From: Microcoleus sp. EPA2
Lineage (GTDB): Bacteria > Cyanobacteriota > Cyanobacteriia > Cyanobacteriales > Microcoleaceae
Length of the DNA: 37,416 nt
Assembly: GCA_020882975.1 (NCBI GenBank)
Contig: JAHRFD010000040.1
Coordinates: 1-37,416 of the forward strand
Direction of reading: 5' to 3'
Below the pieces are notes generated by a model. It had not been told where the DNA came from. It saw only the letters and a list, made by a program, of their open reading frames with translations, and did not search any database. Below are positions 24,990-32,813 of this stretch, piece after piece (position 1 is the first letter of the stretch; each line of letters begins with the position of its first letter). The translations under genes and the position numbers were made by a program.

Positions 24990-25715
24990 ATGAACTATCC
25001 GACAACAAAGCAGGCTCTGATTACCGGAGCAAGCAGCGGTATTGGCAAAGCCACGGCTCTAGCATTTGCCAAAGCCGGCATAAACCTGGCTTTAGTTAGT
25101 CGAGGGTCAGAAAACTTAGAAGCCGTTGCCGCCGCAGCTAGAGAAGTCGGAGTGAAAGCAGAAGCTTATCCCTTAGACTTGTCAAAAATTGACCAAGTGC
25201 AAAGTAGCATCAGTGCGATCGCAGCTCAATTTGGACCAGTAGATATCCTGGTCAACAGTGCTGGCATGGGGTATACAAGCCCCTTGACAGAAACGCCTCT
25301 AGCCGACTGGCAGAGAGTTTTAGACCTGAATTTAACTAGCGTCTGGCAGTGCATTCAAGGAATTTTGCCGTCCATGCGCGATCGAAAATCAGGAATCATC
25401 ATCAACGTTTCCTCCATCGCTGGCAGCCAAGTCTTTCCGAATTGGGGACTATATTGCGTCAGCAAATTCGGTCTCATGGCTTTGTCTAAGGCTGTAGCCA
25501 CAGAAGAACGGGCTGGCGGAATTCGTGTAACAGCAATCTGTCCAGGTTCTGTCAACACTCCCATGTGGGACACAGCAACAGTCCAAGCCGACTTCGATCG
25601 CACAGCCATGTTAACTCCAGAAATCGTCGCCGAATCTATTCTGCACGCAGTTCAGTTACCCGATGGCGCCGTAATTGAAGAAATCACCCTCATGTCCAAC
25701 GCTGGAGTTTTGTGA
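24990..25715 (+). CDS. Short-chain dehydrogenase/reductase (SDR), FabG-like
   Basis: 241 residues, classical SDR with TGASSGIG (12-19) for the NADP(H) pyrophosphate, NSAGMGY, catalytic Ser in INVSSIAGS and the YCVSK Tyr-x3-Lys pair, then PGSVNTPMWD. Fatty-acid or ketone reduction is likely. Its fixed place after ado, aar and accA suggests a role in lipid or hydrocarbon metabolism, but the substrate is unproven. A 203-base gap separates it from accA, with the GATCGATCG-type HIP1-like sites usual for this genome. It is a normal-length single-domain member with no oddities. Confidence 0.93.
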   Translation: MNYPTTKQALITGASSGIGKATALAFAKAGINLALVSRGSENLEAVAAAAREVGVKAEAYPLDLSKIDQVQSSISAIAAQFGPVDILVNSAGMGYTSPLTETPLADWQRVLDLNLTSVWQCIQGILPSMRDRKSGIIINVSSIAGSQVFPNWGLYCVSKFGLMALSKAVATEERAGGIRVTAICPGSVNTPMWDTATVQADFDRTAMLTPEIVAESILHAVQLPDGAVIEEITLMSNAGVL

Positions 25716-25833
25716 ACAGGAGATTTGAGACTGCTGAGTTTTTCTCGGAATTCAACAATCTTTGAATCTCTAGCTATATCCTCCAATCGCAAATCCCAAA
25801 TCAAAAATCCATCTACCCTGACACCAATTTTTT

Positions 25834-26568
25834 ATGACAATTGCATCGAACAACGGTTCCACTGGCTCAAACACCCTGTTGACTGACAGCATGAAACTTT
25901 CAGAAATCCCAGACAATAATTTACCTCGCATCACCACTCGACCAGACCGCAATTCCTCCAACGGTCAAGAATCCAATGTTCCCATATCTTCAGAAGTAGG
26001 TCAGGAGGAAATGATGGAAGCAGTGCGGACGATGCTGCTAGGAATCGGAGAAAACCCCGAACGGGAAGGATTGCTCAAAACCCCGAAGCGGGTAGCAGAA
26101 GCTATGCGGTTTCTCACCAGTGGCTACAGTCAATCCCTAGAAGAACTGCTCAACGGCGCTATCTTTGACGAAGGTCACAATGAGATGGTGTTAGTCCGAG
26201 ACATCAGCGTCTTCAGTATGTGCGAACACCATATGCTACCGTTTATGGGACGAATTCATGTCGCTTACATCCCCAACCAAAAGGTAGTCGGGTTGAGCAA
26301 ATTAGCCCGCATTGTCGAGATGTACAGCCGACGGTTACAGGTACAGGAACGTTTGACTCGCCAAGTTGCCGAAGCGGTTCAAACCATATTGGAACCGAGG
26401 GGAGTAGCTGTGGTGATGGAAGCTAGTCATATGTGTATGACTATGCGCGGAGTACAAAAACCCGGTGCTTGGACAGTAACCAGTGCGATGTTGGGCATAT
26501 TCCAAGACGAACAGAAAACTCGTGAAGAATTCTTGAATTTGATTCGCCATCAACCGGCATTCTTTTAG
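25834..26568 (+). CDS. folE: GTP cyclohydrolase I
   Basis: 244 residues. Converts GTP to 7,8-dihydroneopterin triphosphate, the first step of folate and pterin synthesis; in cyanobacteria it also feeds pteridine glycosides. Zinc ligands are visible as the Cys and His in SMCEHHMLPF and the Cys in ASHMCMTMRGVQKP; the GTP site shows RGVQKPGAWT. The first 55 residues (Ser/Asn rich) are a low-complexity extension common in cyanobacterial copies. It closes the conserved ado-aar-accA-SDR-folE block, 118 bases after the SDR gene, and is convergent with the ABC transporter gene. The gap 26569-26766 contains AGTCAGT-type repeats and no gene. Confidence 0.96.
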   Translation: MTIASNNGSTGSNTLLTDSMKLSEIPDNNLPRITTRPDRNSSNGQESNVPISSEVGQEEMMEAVRTMLLGIGENPEREGLLKTPKRVAEAMRFLTSGYSQSLEELLNGAIFDEGHNEMVLVRDISVFSMCEHHMLPFMGRIHVAYIPNQKVVGLSKLARIVEMYSRRLQVQERLTRQVAEAVQTILEPRGVAVVMEASHMCMTMRGVQKPGAWTVTSAMLGIFQDEQKTREEFLNLIRHQPAFF

Positions 26569-26766
26569 TCAGTAGTCAGTAGTCCGATTTCATCAGTGAG
26601 CAGTCATTAGTGATTAATTTATTGACTGATGATATCAGGTGGGATCGAACAACCTCACTACAAACCGTTTTTATTACAGATAACTGAGCGGACATTATAT
26701 CATTGTCATCAGTCATCTGTGATGAATTTAGTGGCGGCTGAAAATAGAGGTGGTGGCATTTGGCGG

Positions 26767-27543
26767 TCAAGCTGCTGCTGCGATCGCCTCTTGTCCGTGT
26801 CTCCGCAACAGTTCCATGAGCTCGTCTCGGTAGTCGTGAAAAATAGAGTTTCGTTTCACAGTTTGACTGCGATCGGGTAGGTCGATCGTGATTACCTTTC
26901 TGACAGTCCCAGGACGAGCACCGAGGGCGTAAATGCGGTTAGCGAGAAACACGGCTTCTTCGACATCGTGAGTAATCATGAATACAGTAATGTTAGTGCG
27001 CCGCCAAAGGTCTAGCATAAATTCGTGCATCGACTCCTTGGTGTGGACATCTAAAGCGCCAAAAGGTTCATCCATCAACAGCACTTTCGGTTCCAAAGCC
27101 AAAGCGCGGGCGATCGCCACCCGCTGTTTCATCCCTCCAGACAACTCCGAAGGCAGAGAGTTGGCGAACTCAGACAGCCCCACGATACTCAGATAATAGC
27201 TAGCTTGTTCGCGCCGCACCTTGTGAGGCACGTTTTGCAGCTTGAGTCCAAACTCCGCATTTTCTTGTACGCTCATCCAAGGATAAAGCGTATAGTGCTG
27301 AAAAACCATGCCCCGATCGGGCCCGGGCCCAGTTATCGGTACTCCGTCAATCCTGACTTCTCCCGATGTAGGGCGATCGAGTCCCGCAATCTGTCGCAGC
27401 AGCGTAGATTTTCCCGACCCAGAGGCCCCTACCGCGCAGATAAATTCACCTTGCTCGATCGTCATGTTAATGTCTTTTAGTACCACTAAATTGCCATTTT
27501 TAGTGCCGAATTGTTTGTTAAGGCGGTTGACTTCCAAATACAT
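26767..27543 (-). CDS. ABC transporter ATP-binding protein of the guanidine operon (nitrate/sulfonate type)
   Basis: 258 residues, with Walker A GASGSGKSTLL, Q-loop MVFQHYTLYPW, signature LSGGMKQRVAIARAL, Walker B VLLMDEPFGALD and the H-loop His in MITHDVEEA. It belongs to the NrtD/SsuB/TauB subgroup by sequence. It is the last gene of the minus-strand set and is 80 bases from the permease gene. In Synechocystis the equivalent trio (sll1080-1082, from memory) follows the guanidine hydrolase genes, so import of guanidine is the best guess, inferred from context. Standard annotation would call it a nitrate, taurine or sulfonate importer. Confidence 0.93.
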   Translation of the reverse strand: MYLEVNRLNKQFGTKNGNLVVLKDINMTIEQGEFICAVGASGSGKSTLLRQIAGLDRPTSGEVRIDGVPITGPGPDRGMVFQHYTLYPWMSVQENAEFGLKLQNVPHKVRREQASYYLSIVGLSEFANSLPSELSGGMKQRVAIARALALEPKVLLMDEPFGALDVHTKESMHEFMLDLWRRTNITVFMITHDVEEAVFLANRIYALGARPGTVRKVITIDLPDRSQTVKRNSIFHDYRDELMELLRRHGQEAIAAAA

Positions 27544-27623
27544 AAGTTAAATCTCCTAAATTCAGAACAGATGGTGCAATTAAGTAGAAAGAAGAAGGAA
27601 GAATATCGATGTGAAGAACGCTA

Positions 27624-28469
27624 TTATCGCTTTTGGAGCGCCCACTTGCAGGATACTCGCAGGAAATACTGAAACAACAAATCAAATGCTAATCCGATCG
27701 CCCCTATAACGATCAGCCCGACAAAGATTTCATCAGTCCTTAAAAATCTGCCAGCTACACTAATCCGGCGGCCCAATCCTTCTGTAGCTGCAATCAATTC
27801 CGAGACAATTACTAACTGCCAAGCCGCCGCCAAATTGATACGACAAGCATCAATAATTCCCGGCAAAACGTGCGGAAATATTACTTGAAACAGAGCTTGT
27901 TGGCGCGTTCCGCCTAACATATAAGTCGCTTCAATCAAATCTTTGGAAACGAATTTTACTGTATCCATTACCATCAATGAATTAAAGAAAAATACTCCGA
28001 TAAAAATCAGCGTAATTTTCGGTTCCTCTGCAATCCCCAAATACAGAATGAGTAGCGGAATAAAAGCGGGTGCAGGCATATAGCGCATCAACCCAAACAG
28101 CGGTTCCAGCAAAGCCCGAATGCTGGCAAAACTGCCCATCAACACGCCAATGGGAATCGAAAGAGAGGCGGCCAACAGAAAGCCGACACCGACTCGCCAC
28201 AGACTGGCGACGGTATCTTTGAGGAGTTCGCGAGTGCTCCACAGGTGGCCAAATGCTTCGAGAACTTTACCGGGCGAAGGCAAAAATTTCGGGTCTATGT
28301 TGCCAAAAGTTGTCACCAGCCACCACAGCAGCAAGGGAAGGGCGATGGAGGTAACAATCAATCCGGTATTCAGAGGTTTGGGAATGTCTTCAGCGAGTCG
28401 CCAGAAAACAGTGGGATTTAGCTGTTTAGATCGCGTGAAGTCTTGAATCGATCCGGGGTTTGGGTTCAT
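27624..28469 (-). CDS. ABC transporter permease of the guanidine operon
   Basis: 281 residues, inner-membrane permease of the SsuC/TauC/NrtB type, with about six helices starting ALPLLLWWLVTTFGN and an EAA-type loop reading IEATYMLGGTRQQALFQVIFP that contacts the ATPase. The N-terminal 35 residues are polar and cytosolic. It lies between the binding protein (92 bases) and ATPase genes (80 bases), same strand, so one transcript is likely. Membrane partner for the solute delivered by the lipoprotein at 28562. Specificity for guanidine rests on operon context, not on sequence. Confidence 0.92.
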   Translation of the reverse strand: MNPNPGSIQDFTRSKQLNPTVFWRLAEDIPKPLNTGLIVTSIALPLLLWWLVTTFGNIDPKFLPSPGKVLEAFGHLWSTRELLKDTVASLWRVGVGFLLAASLSIPIGVLMGSFASIRALLEPLFGLMRYMPAPAFIPLLILYLGIAEEPKITLIFIGVFFFNSLMVMDTVKFVSKDLIEATYMLGGTRQQALFQVIFPHVLPGIIDACRINLAAAWQLVIVSELIAATEGLGRRISVAGRFLRTDEIFVGLIVIGAIGLAFDLLFQYFLRVSCKWALQKR

Positions 28470-28561
28470 GTTCGGTAATTTGCTGTTAATAATTTGTACA
28501 AATGCGATGGATTAAATTGGGAATTTGGCATTGGACATTGAAAATTCAGTAGAGAATTTAA

Positions 28562-29614
28562 CTAGGTTTTTTTAACTTTTTCGGCGTAGGCTTTAACGAA
28601 GCGATCGTCAAATAACTTGCTGGTGTCTAATTCGGTTTTTGCCAAACCAACTTCGGTGAGGAATTTGCTCATTTCTCGCGCAGCAAACTGCAAGGAAGTA
28701 TAATCCCTGCCCTGTTGGAAAGCTGTTAAGTTTTCCTCGATAGTAAAAATCCGAGTGCCATCGGCGTACTCTTGGTATTCGCTAACAGAAACCCCCGCTC
28801 GTTTCGACATAATTTGATAAGCTTTGTCGGGATTAGCCTTCATGTAGTCCAAGGTGGCAAACCACGAATCAACTAATGCCTGTACGCGATCGGGATTTTC
28901 CTCGACAAATTTGCGCGTAAATACTAGATGGTCTGAAATCGCACCCGGAAAGTCTTTGGAACTGAATAATTCCTTACTACCGACACGCTTTAGTGCTTGA
29001 GTTGTGAAAGGGGCAAACACTGCTGTAGCATCGACTTGTCCTCCGACAAAAGCTGCTGCTGCTTTGCCTGTTTCTAGAGGTACAAACTGAATGTCTTGCG
29101 GGGATAAGCCTGCTTTTTTCATCCCTAATAGCAGCAGAAAGTGATCGACAGTCCCTTCTTCCGCAGCTACTTTTTTACCTTTGAGATCCGCAATTGAATT
29201 AATACCTTCTCGAACGATAACTTTATCGTTACCGGTGGAGTTGTCGTTGACGAGTACAATTACTTGGTCTGCACCGCCGGATACGGAGTTAACGGTATCT
29301 CCTAAAGTTTGACTGTTGGCATCGATTTGTCCTGCTGTGAGGGTGCTAATCGATTCTAGGTATCCATCGAACCACTTGAGGTCTACGGAGAGTTTGTTTG
29401 CTGCAAAGATGCCCTCATCTTGTGCTACTTGCCAAGGAAACCAACCCGGCCACGCACTAAATCCCAGACGCAGGGAACCCGCAGCGGCTGATGGGGCGGC
29501 GGCCTCGGTTTCTGTGGTTGTTTTGATGTAGGTTGCAGGGTTGACGCAGCCTGCTACCAGGGCGAATGTGACTATAAAAACGATGCAGAATGTTAAGGGC
29601 GATCGTACTTTCAT
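28562..29614 (-). CDS. ABC transporter substrate-binding lipoprotein (SsuA/NMT1 family), guanidine operon
   Basis: 350 residues. A lipoprotein signal (MKVRSPLTFCIVFIVTFALVAGC) has its lipobox Cys at residue 23, so the mature protein is tethered in the periplasm. The fold is of the NMT1/SsuA group: LRLGFSAWPGWFPWQVAQDEGIF, then DLKWFDGYLESISTLTAGQ, VREGINSIADLKGKKVAAEEGT. Family members bind sulfonates, taurine, nitrate or thiamine precursors; the neighbours make guanidine the probable ligand. Between it and hypB lies a 323-base gap with repeats (29615-29937), so it may have partly independent expression, although strand and order are retained. Confidence 0.9.
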   Translation of the reverse strand: MKVRSPLTFCIVFIVTFALVAGCVNPATYIKTTTETEAAAPSAAAGSLRLGFSAWPGWFPWQVAQDEGIFAANKLSVDLKWFDGYLESISTLTAGQIDANSQTLGDTVNSVSGGADQVIVLVNDNSTGNDKVIVREGINSIADLKGKKVAAEEGTVDHFLLLLGMKKAGLSPQDIQFVPLETGKAAAAFVGGQVDATAVFAPFTTQALKRVGSKELFSSKDFPGAISDHLVFTRKFVEENPDRVQALVDSWFATLDYMKANPDKAYQIMSKRAGVSVSEYQEYADGTRIFTIEENLTAFQQGRDYTSLQFAAREMSKFLTEVGLAKTELDTSKLFDDRFVKAYAEKVKKT

Positions 29615-29937
29615 AGCATTTACTTTGAAAAATATTTAATGTGTTTTTTTTATGTTTCTGGTGGGAATTTAGCAGGGATAGTTTTTGAAAGGTAGTTGCA
29701 TACTTTTAGCAAATCCAGGAATTACCACTCTGCTATCTTTGTTACAAAGATAGCGATTGGTGTGGCAAAATCTGAAGCTTTACGCCTGATGATTCGTAAG
29801 GTGCGTCGCTCATCGACAACAGTGACTGTTGTTGAGGATTGTTTCGGGCGACGCACCCTACAGCTTACGCCTGATTATTTGTCAGGTGCATATCTGCAAG
29901 ATAGTCACTCTTTTTTAATAGGATTGTTTCGGGCGAA
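29615..29937. other. 323-base repeat-filled gap inside the guanidine operon
   Basis: No gene. Contains a GGTGCGTCGC/GCGACGCACC inverted repeat and two 30-base direct repeats, listed separately. The part next to 29614 is A/T rich and could hold a secondary promoter for the transporter genes, but no firm -10/-35 pair can be named. Short repeats such as ACGCCTGAT(GA/TA)TT also recur (29783-29793, 29868-29880). Confidence 0.6.
29800..29857. repeat. Dispersed inverted-repeat element (GGTGCGTCGC ends)
   Basis: GGTGCGTCGC (29800-29809) and GCGACGCACC (29848-29857) are perfectly complementary. A nested CAACAG-TGA-CTGTTG hairpin lies between them (29817-29831). Its right half (29836-29865) is repeated at 29921-29950 with 27 of 30 identities, running into the hypB 3' end. 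I recall similar GTGCGTCGC elements as frequent in Oscillatoriales genomes, but have not checked. Confidence 0.7.
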
Positions 29938-30666
29938 TCACCCTAAAGCTACTGCTTTCTCGCCAACTGTTGAGAGTTGGTGTGGAGATTTTGACAAGTG
30001 ATGGATCTGAGAACGCACCCAATCAAACCAAGCTTCTAAGCCTTCTCCGGTTTTTGCGGAAACCACAATGATCGTGACGTGGGGATTCATTTGTCGGACG
30101 TTCGTGACAATTCGATCGACGTCAACATCAAGATAGGGTGCTAAATCTATTTTGGTAATTAACAAGCAATCGGCTTCTTGAAACATCACCGGATATTTCA
30201 GCGGTTTGTCTTCTCCTTCAGTGATGCTCAGTAACGCAATTTTCAGGTGTTCTCCTACTTCAAATTCTGCGGGACAAACCAGATTGCCGACGTTTTCTAC
30301 CAGTACCAAATCGATTTCGGAGGGATTATATTCATGAGCTAAGGTGTGAATTCCTCCCGCTACCATTTTTGAGTCTAAATGGCAGGAACGACCTGTGTTA
30401 ATGGCAATTACTGGGACATTGTATTTGCGGAGGCGATCGGCATCTAGTTCCGTGGTCATGTCGCCTTCAATTACGGCGATTTTGTATTCAGCGGTGAGGA
30501 CTGCTAGCGTTCTTTCTAGTATGGCTGTTTTGCCCGCACCGGGACTGCTCATGACGTTGAAACAAGCAATTCCCCATTCGTCAAAATGAGCGCGGTTGTG
30601 GTCTGCTCCTGCTTGATTGGCGTGGAGCAAGTTAATTCCTAAAGCGGCGTCAAAGGTTTGGTGCAT
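29938..30666 (-). CDS. hypB: HypB-type nickel-loading GTPase (GhaB-like) of the guanidine hydrolase
   Basis: 242 residues from ATG 30664-30666; a TTG at 30696 in the same frame would overlap hypA by 14 bases. G3E-family GTPase: P-loop MSSPGAGKTA, switch region EGDMTTELDADRLR, the GRSCHLDSKMV metal site (Cys-His pair), ENVGNLVCPAEF and TKIDL for guanine. HypB proteins normally serve [NiFe] hydrogenase, but no hydrogenase gene is present. In Synechocystis, HypA2/HypB2 homologues (GhaA/GhaB) load nickel into guanidine hydrolase, and the gene order here is the same. The C-terminus beyond WVRSQI (about 20 residues) looks non-family and its last four codons lie in a repeat copy. Confidence 0.9.
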   Translation of the reverse strand: MHQTFDAALGINLLHANQAGADHNRAHFDEWGIACFNVMSSPGAGKTAILERTLAVLTAEYKIAVIEGDMTTELDADRLRKYNVPVIAINTGRSCHLDSKMVAGGIHTLAHEYNPSEIDLVLVENVGNLVCPAEFEVGEHLKIALLSITEGEDKPLKYPVMFQEADCLLITKIDLAPYLDVDVDRIVTNVRQMNPHVTIIVVSAKTGEGLEAWFDWVRSQIHHLSKSPHQLSTVGEKAVALG

Positions 30667-30682
30667 GAGTTTCGGTTGATTT

Positions 30683-31030
30683 TCAAGAATATTCAATGCG
30701 ATCGATCTTTAGTTCTCGCCCGGAGCGAATATCTTCCATGGGTGAATGGCAAGTCGGACAAGCGTATTGAATGCCAATTTCCGGTTGATATTCTTGCTCG
30801 CAGTGGTGACAAAATGCGATTAACGGTGTTTCTTGAATGACGAGTTCTGCTCCATCTAAAAAGGTGTCGCAGATTTGGACTTCAAAGGCAAATTGCAAAC
30901 TCACTGGTTCGACACAAGTGAATTTGCCGACTGTGAGGTGAACGTGAGAAATTTTGGGCGGTTCTGGTTGTGCTTTCCACCAATTTTTGACTGTGACAAT
31001 TAAGGCTTTGGTCATGTCTGTTTCGTGCAT
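30683..31030 (-). CDS. hypA: HypA-type nickel chaperone (GhaA-like)
   Basis: 115 residues from ATG 31030. This start restores the invariant N-terminal Met-His-Glu, whose His2 binds nickel; a GTG at 31042 would place that His internally and is rejected. A zinc-ribbon with two CxxC pairs follows at about 73-94 (CHHC and CPTC). The protein passes Ni(II) to HypB and the target enzyme. Stop is 16 bases before the hypB ATG, so the two are translationally close. Normal HypA length (about 113-118). Absence of hydrogenase genes and its position after the ureohydrolase support dedication to guanidine hydrolase. Confidence 0.92.
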   Translation of the reverse strand: MHETDMTKALIVTVKNWWKAQPEPPKISHVHLTVGKFTCVEPVSLQFAFEVQICDTFLDGAELVIQETPLIAFCHHCEQEYQPEIGIQYACPTCHSPMEDIRSGRELKIDRIEYS

Positions 31031-31365
31031 GATTTGTGCCACATTTGAATGTATAGGAGAAGGAAGTTCGGCAACGGATTCTGTAACGCAGGTAACGGAG
31101 AGCGATCGGGAAGAAGTCAGTGGTTATGGGTTATTGGTTATGGGTTATTGGTTATTAGTAATTGGTTATTAGTAATTGGTTATTGGTTATTGGTTATTAG
31201 TAATTGGTTATTGGTTATTGGTTATTCGCTCTTATCAAGAGTTAAAAAATAACACTTAACAAATCACCAATAACACTTAACAAATAACCCATAACATTTA
31301 ACCAATAACAAACAACATTTAACCAATAACCAATAACATTTAACTGTTAACAAATAACAAACTGT
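31031..31365. other. 335-base gap between gdmH and hypA filled with repeats
   Basis: No gene. Nearest hypA is an 80-base leader without a clear Shine-Dalgarno. The remainder is the paired repeat structure at 31120-31364. Confidence 0.65.
31120..31364. repeat. Face-to-face tandem heptamer arrays (GGTTATT ... AATAACC)
   Basis: On the plus strand 31120-31227 consists of GGTTATT/GGTTATTAGTAATT units. A small hairpin CTCTT-ATC-AAGAG (31229-31241) follows. Then 31243-31364 carries AATAAC(C), AACACTTAAC and AACATTTAACC units, roughly the complement. The two halves could pair into a long imperfect stem in the mRNA between gdmH and hypA. Heptamer repeats are a known cyanobacterial class; the head-to-head arrangement is the noteworthy part. 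Confidence 0.85.
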
Positions 31366-32568
31366 TTAAGTCCATTCAACGAGGTCTGGTTGGGCGGCTG
31401 GATGAATGTAGGCGGGTTTTTTTCGCGGTAATTGACCGGACAATACTAAATGAGCCATGGTGTCGCAAATGACGCGAGTTGCCATTAATGAAGTCATGTC
31501 GCTGACATCATAGGGTGGGGAAACTTCGACTACTTCCAAACCGCAAATAGGCGCTCTTTGCACAATTTTGCCGAGTAAAGCTAGGGCTTCGCGCGGTAAC
31601 AAACCGCCCGGTTCCGGCCAACCTGTACCGGGGACAAATCCGGCGTCGATGCAATCGATGTCAAAGCTGATATACACGCAATCGGTGCCGTCTAGTGCGC
31701 GTTCTAGGGCGAATTCTACTGCGGCATCAATGCCTTTTTCTACGATGTCGGTAACGGTGAGAATATTGGTGGCGCGTTCGCGGCAAACTTTCACGCCTTG
31801 GCGGGGAACTTGCCAGCCTCCTATGCCTAATTGTACTAGGTTTTTGGCGGGGGCATTTTTCATGTTGGTGGCATGAAACCAAGGGCAAGTGTGCATCCGT
31901 TCGTCGAGGTCGGTTTCTTGAGTGTCGGCGTGGCGATCGAAGTGAATTATGCCAACTTTTTTATCGCCTAAGTGTTGGCAAATGCCGCGTACTGTAGGAA
32001 AACCAATTGAATGATCGCCTCCTAATATAATGGGAAATGCGCCGGAACTAAAGATGTGGGCAATACCTTTTGATATTTGATCGAAGGATTTTTCGTTGTT
32101 AGCTGGAATGGTGAAAATATCGCCGACATCGCATAGGGTTATTTGTTCGCGCAAATCAACCCCTAATTCAAAGTTGTAGGGCGTGTAGAGTGCGGAAATG
32201 CGCCGGATTCCTTGGGGGCCGAAGCGGGTACCGGGACGGTAGGTGGTGCCGGAGTCGTGGGGTACGCCGACTATTGCTACGTCGTATTCGCCGACTTTGC
32301 GAACATCTTCGACATAGGGGGCTTTCATGAAGGTGTTGATGCCTGCATAGTGGGGGAGTTCGCCGCGACTGAAGGTGGGAATGGTGCGATCGCGAATACT
32401 TTCTGCTGCTTCTAATCCGTATTCTAGCCCTTTTGATACTTCTTGCTGCCAGCCTGTCAGTGGCAGTTTTGCTTCGAGTTCTAAGGCGCGTTGCGCTTGG
32501 CTGGGAGTCTGTTCGTTGTTGGAGTCTGGGCTTTGAAATAACGGGTTTTCAGAAGGATTTTCAGTCAT
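31366..32568 (-). CDS. gdmH: Ni-dependent guanidine hydrolase (ureohydrolase family; often annotated agmatinase)
   Basis: 400 residues from ATG 32566-32568, chosen because GAGGG (32576-32580) lies 7 bases upstream; upstream in-frame starts (32616, 32646) would sit in the leader, the latter inside the riboswitch terminator. Ureohydrolase metal motifs: GGDHSIG, HFDRHADTQ (D-x-H-x-D) and SFDIDCIDAGFVPGTGWPEPGG-type block with D-x-D. An N-terminal extension of about 60 residues precedes the core, as in Synechocystis Sll1077 (about 390 residues). GdmH hydrolyses guanidine to urea and ammonia and needs nickel. Identification as GdmH and not agmatinase is from the guanidine-I riboswitch, adjacent hypA/hypB and the transporter. 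Cytosolic. Controlled by NtcA and riboswitch. Confidence 0.9.
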   Translation of the reverse strand: MTENPSENPLFQSPDSNNEQTPSQAQRALELEAKLPLTGWQQEVSKGLEYGLEAAESIRDRTIPTFSRGELPHYAGINTFMKAPYVEDVRKVGEYDVAIVGVPHDSGTTYRPGTRFGPQGIRRISALYTPYNFELGVDLREQITLCDVGDIFTIPANNEKSFDQISKGIAHIFSSGAFPIILGGDHSIGFPTVRGICQHLGDKKVGIIHFDRHADTQETDLDERMHTCPWFHATNMKNAPAKNLVQLGIGGWQVPRQGVKVCRERATNILTVTDIVEKGIDAAVEFALERALDGTDCVYISFDIDCIDAGFVPGTGWPEPGGLLPREALALLGKIVQRAPICGLEVVEVSPPYDVSDMTSLMATRVICDTMAHLVLSGQLPRKKPAYIHPAAQPDLVEWT

Positions 32569-32627
32569 TTGGACACCCTCAATGTTTGCAAAACAATAGC
32601 GATCGAATTTAGCCATCACCAAACCAG

Positions 32628-32682
32628 AAAGCCCGGGAAAAAACACCCAGTCTTGCCGATTGGTGTATTTCTCCCGGGCTTT
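32628..32682 (-). terminator. Riboswitch-controlled intrinsic terminator of the gdmH leader
   Basis: On the minus strand AAAGCCCGGGAGAAATACAC (from 32682) pairs with a segment ending in TTTCCCGGGCTTT (to 32628). The 21-base arms (32628-32648 and 32662-32682) share a 7-base perfect GC-rich core and enclose a 13-base loop. The upstream arm is also the last conserved strand of the guanidine-I aptamer, so ligand binding and terminator formation exclude each other. T-rich sequence follows the stem. Confidence 0.85.
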
Positions 32683-32800
32683 TATCCCGCCGTGCGGCTG
32701 GCCGATATTTCACTAAAAACTTTGAGTTTTCGATCGACCAACTTGCCTCTCTCGGACCAGCATTTGAGCGATCGCCCAAACCGGAACCCTAGAGGCATTA
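32669..32800 (-). ncRNA. Guanidine-I riboswitch aptamer (ykkC RNA)
   Basis: Read on the minus strand, all signature blocks of the ykkC/guanidine-I class occur in order. These are CTCTAGGGTTCCGG (32794-32781), GCTGGTCCGAGAGAGGC (32761-32745), and the ACGG...GGG then AAAAGCCCGGGAGA block (about 32693-32670). GCCTCT (32796-32791) and AGAGGC (32750-32745) form the first helix. The loop between contains a HIP1-like GCGATCGC. The aptamer begins about 10 bases after the expected transcription start and ends in the terminator arm, as for class I ON switches. Downstream gene is gdmH. Confidence 0.95.
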
Positions 32801-32813
32801 AATTATTGAGGTC

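Noticed and set aside
29938..31042. hypA/hypB as hydrogenase maturation genes
   Set aside because: No hydrogenase genes are nearby, and the gene order matches the guanidine hydrolase activators.
31049..31252. 67- and 72-residue frames of YWLLVIG-type repeats
   Set aside because: Translated heptamer repeat, no independent evidence of a gene.
31366..32646. Reading the ureohydrolase as agmatinase with a 426-residue start
   Set aside because: The first 26 codons overlap the riboswitch terminator and leader, the ribosome site GAGGG fits the ATG at 32568, and the context indicates guanidine hydrolase.
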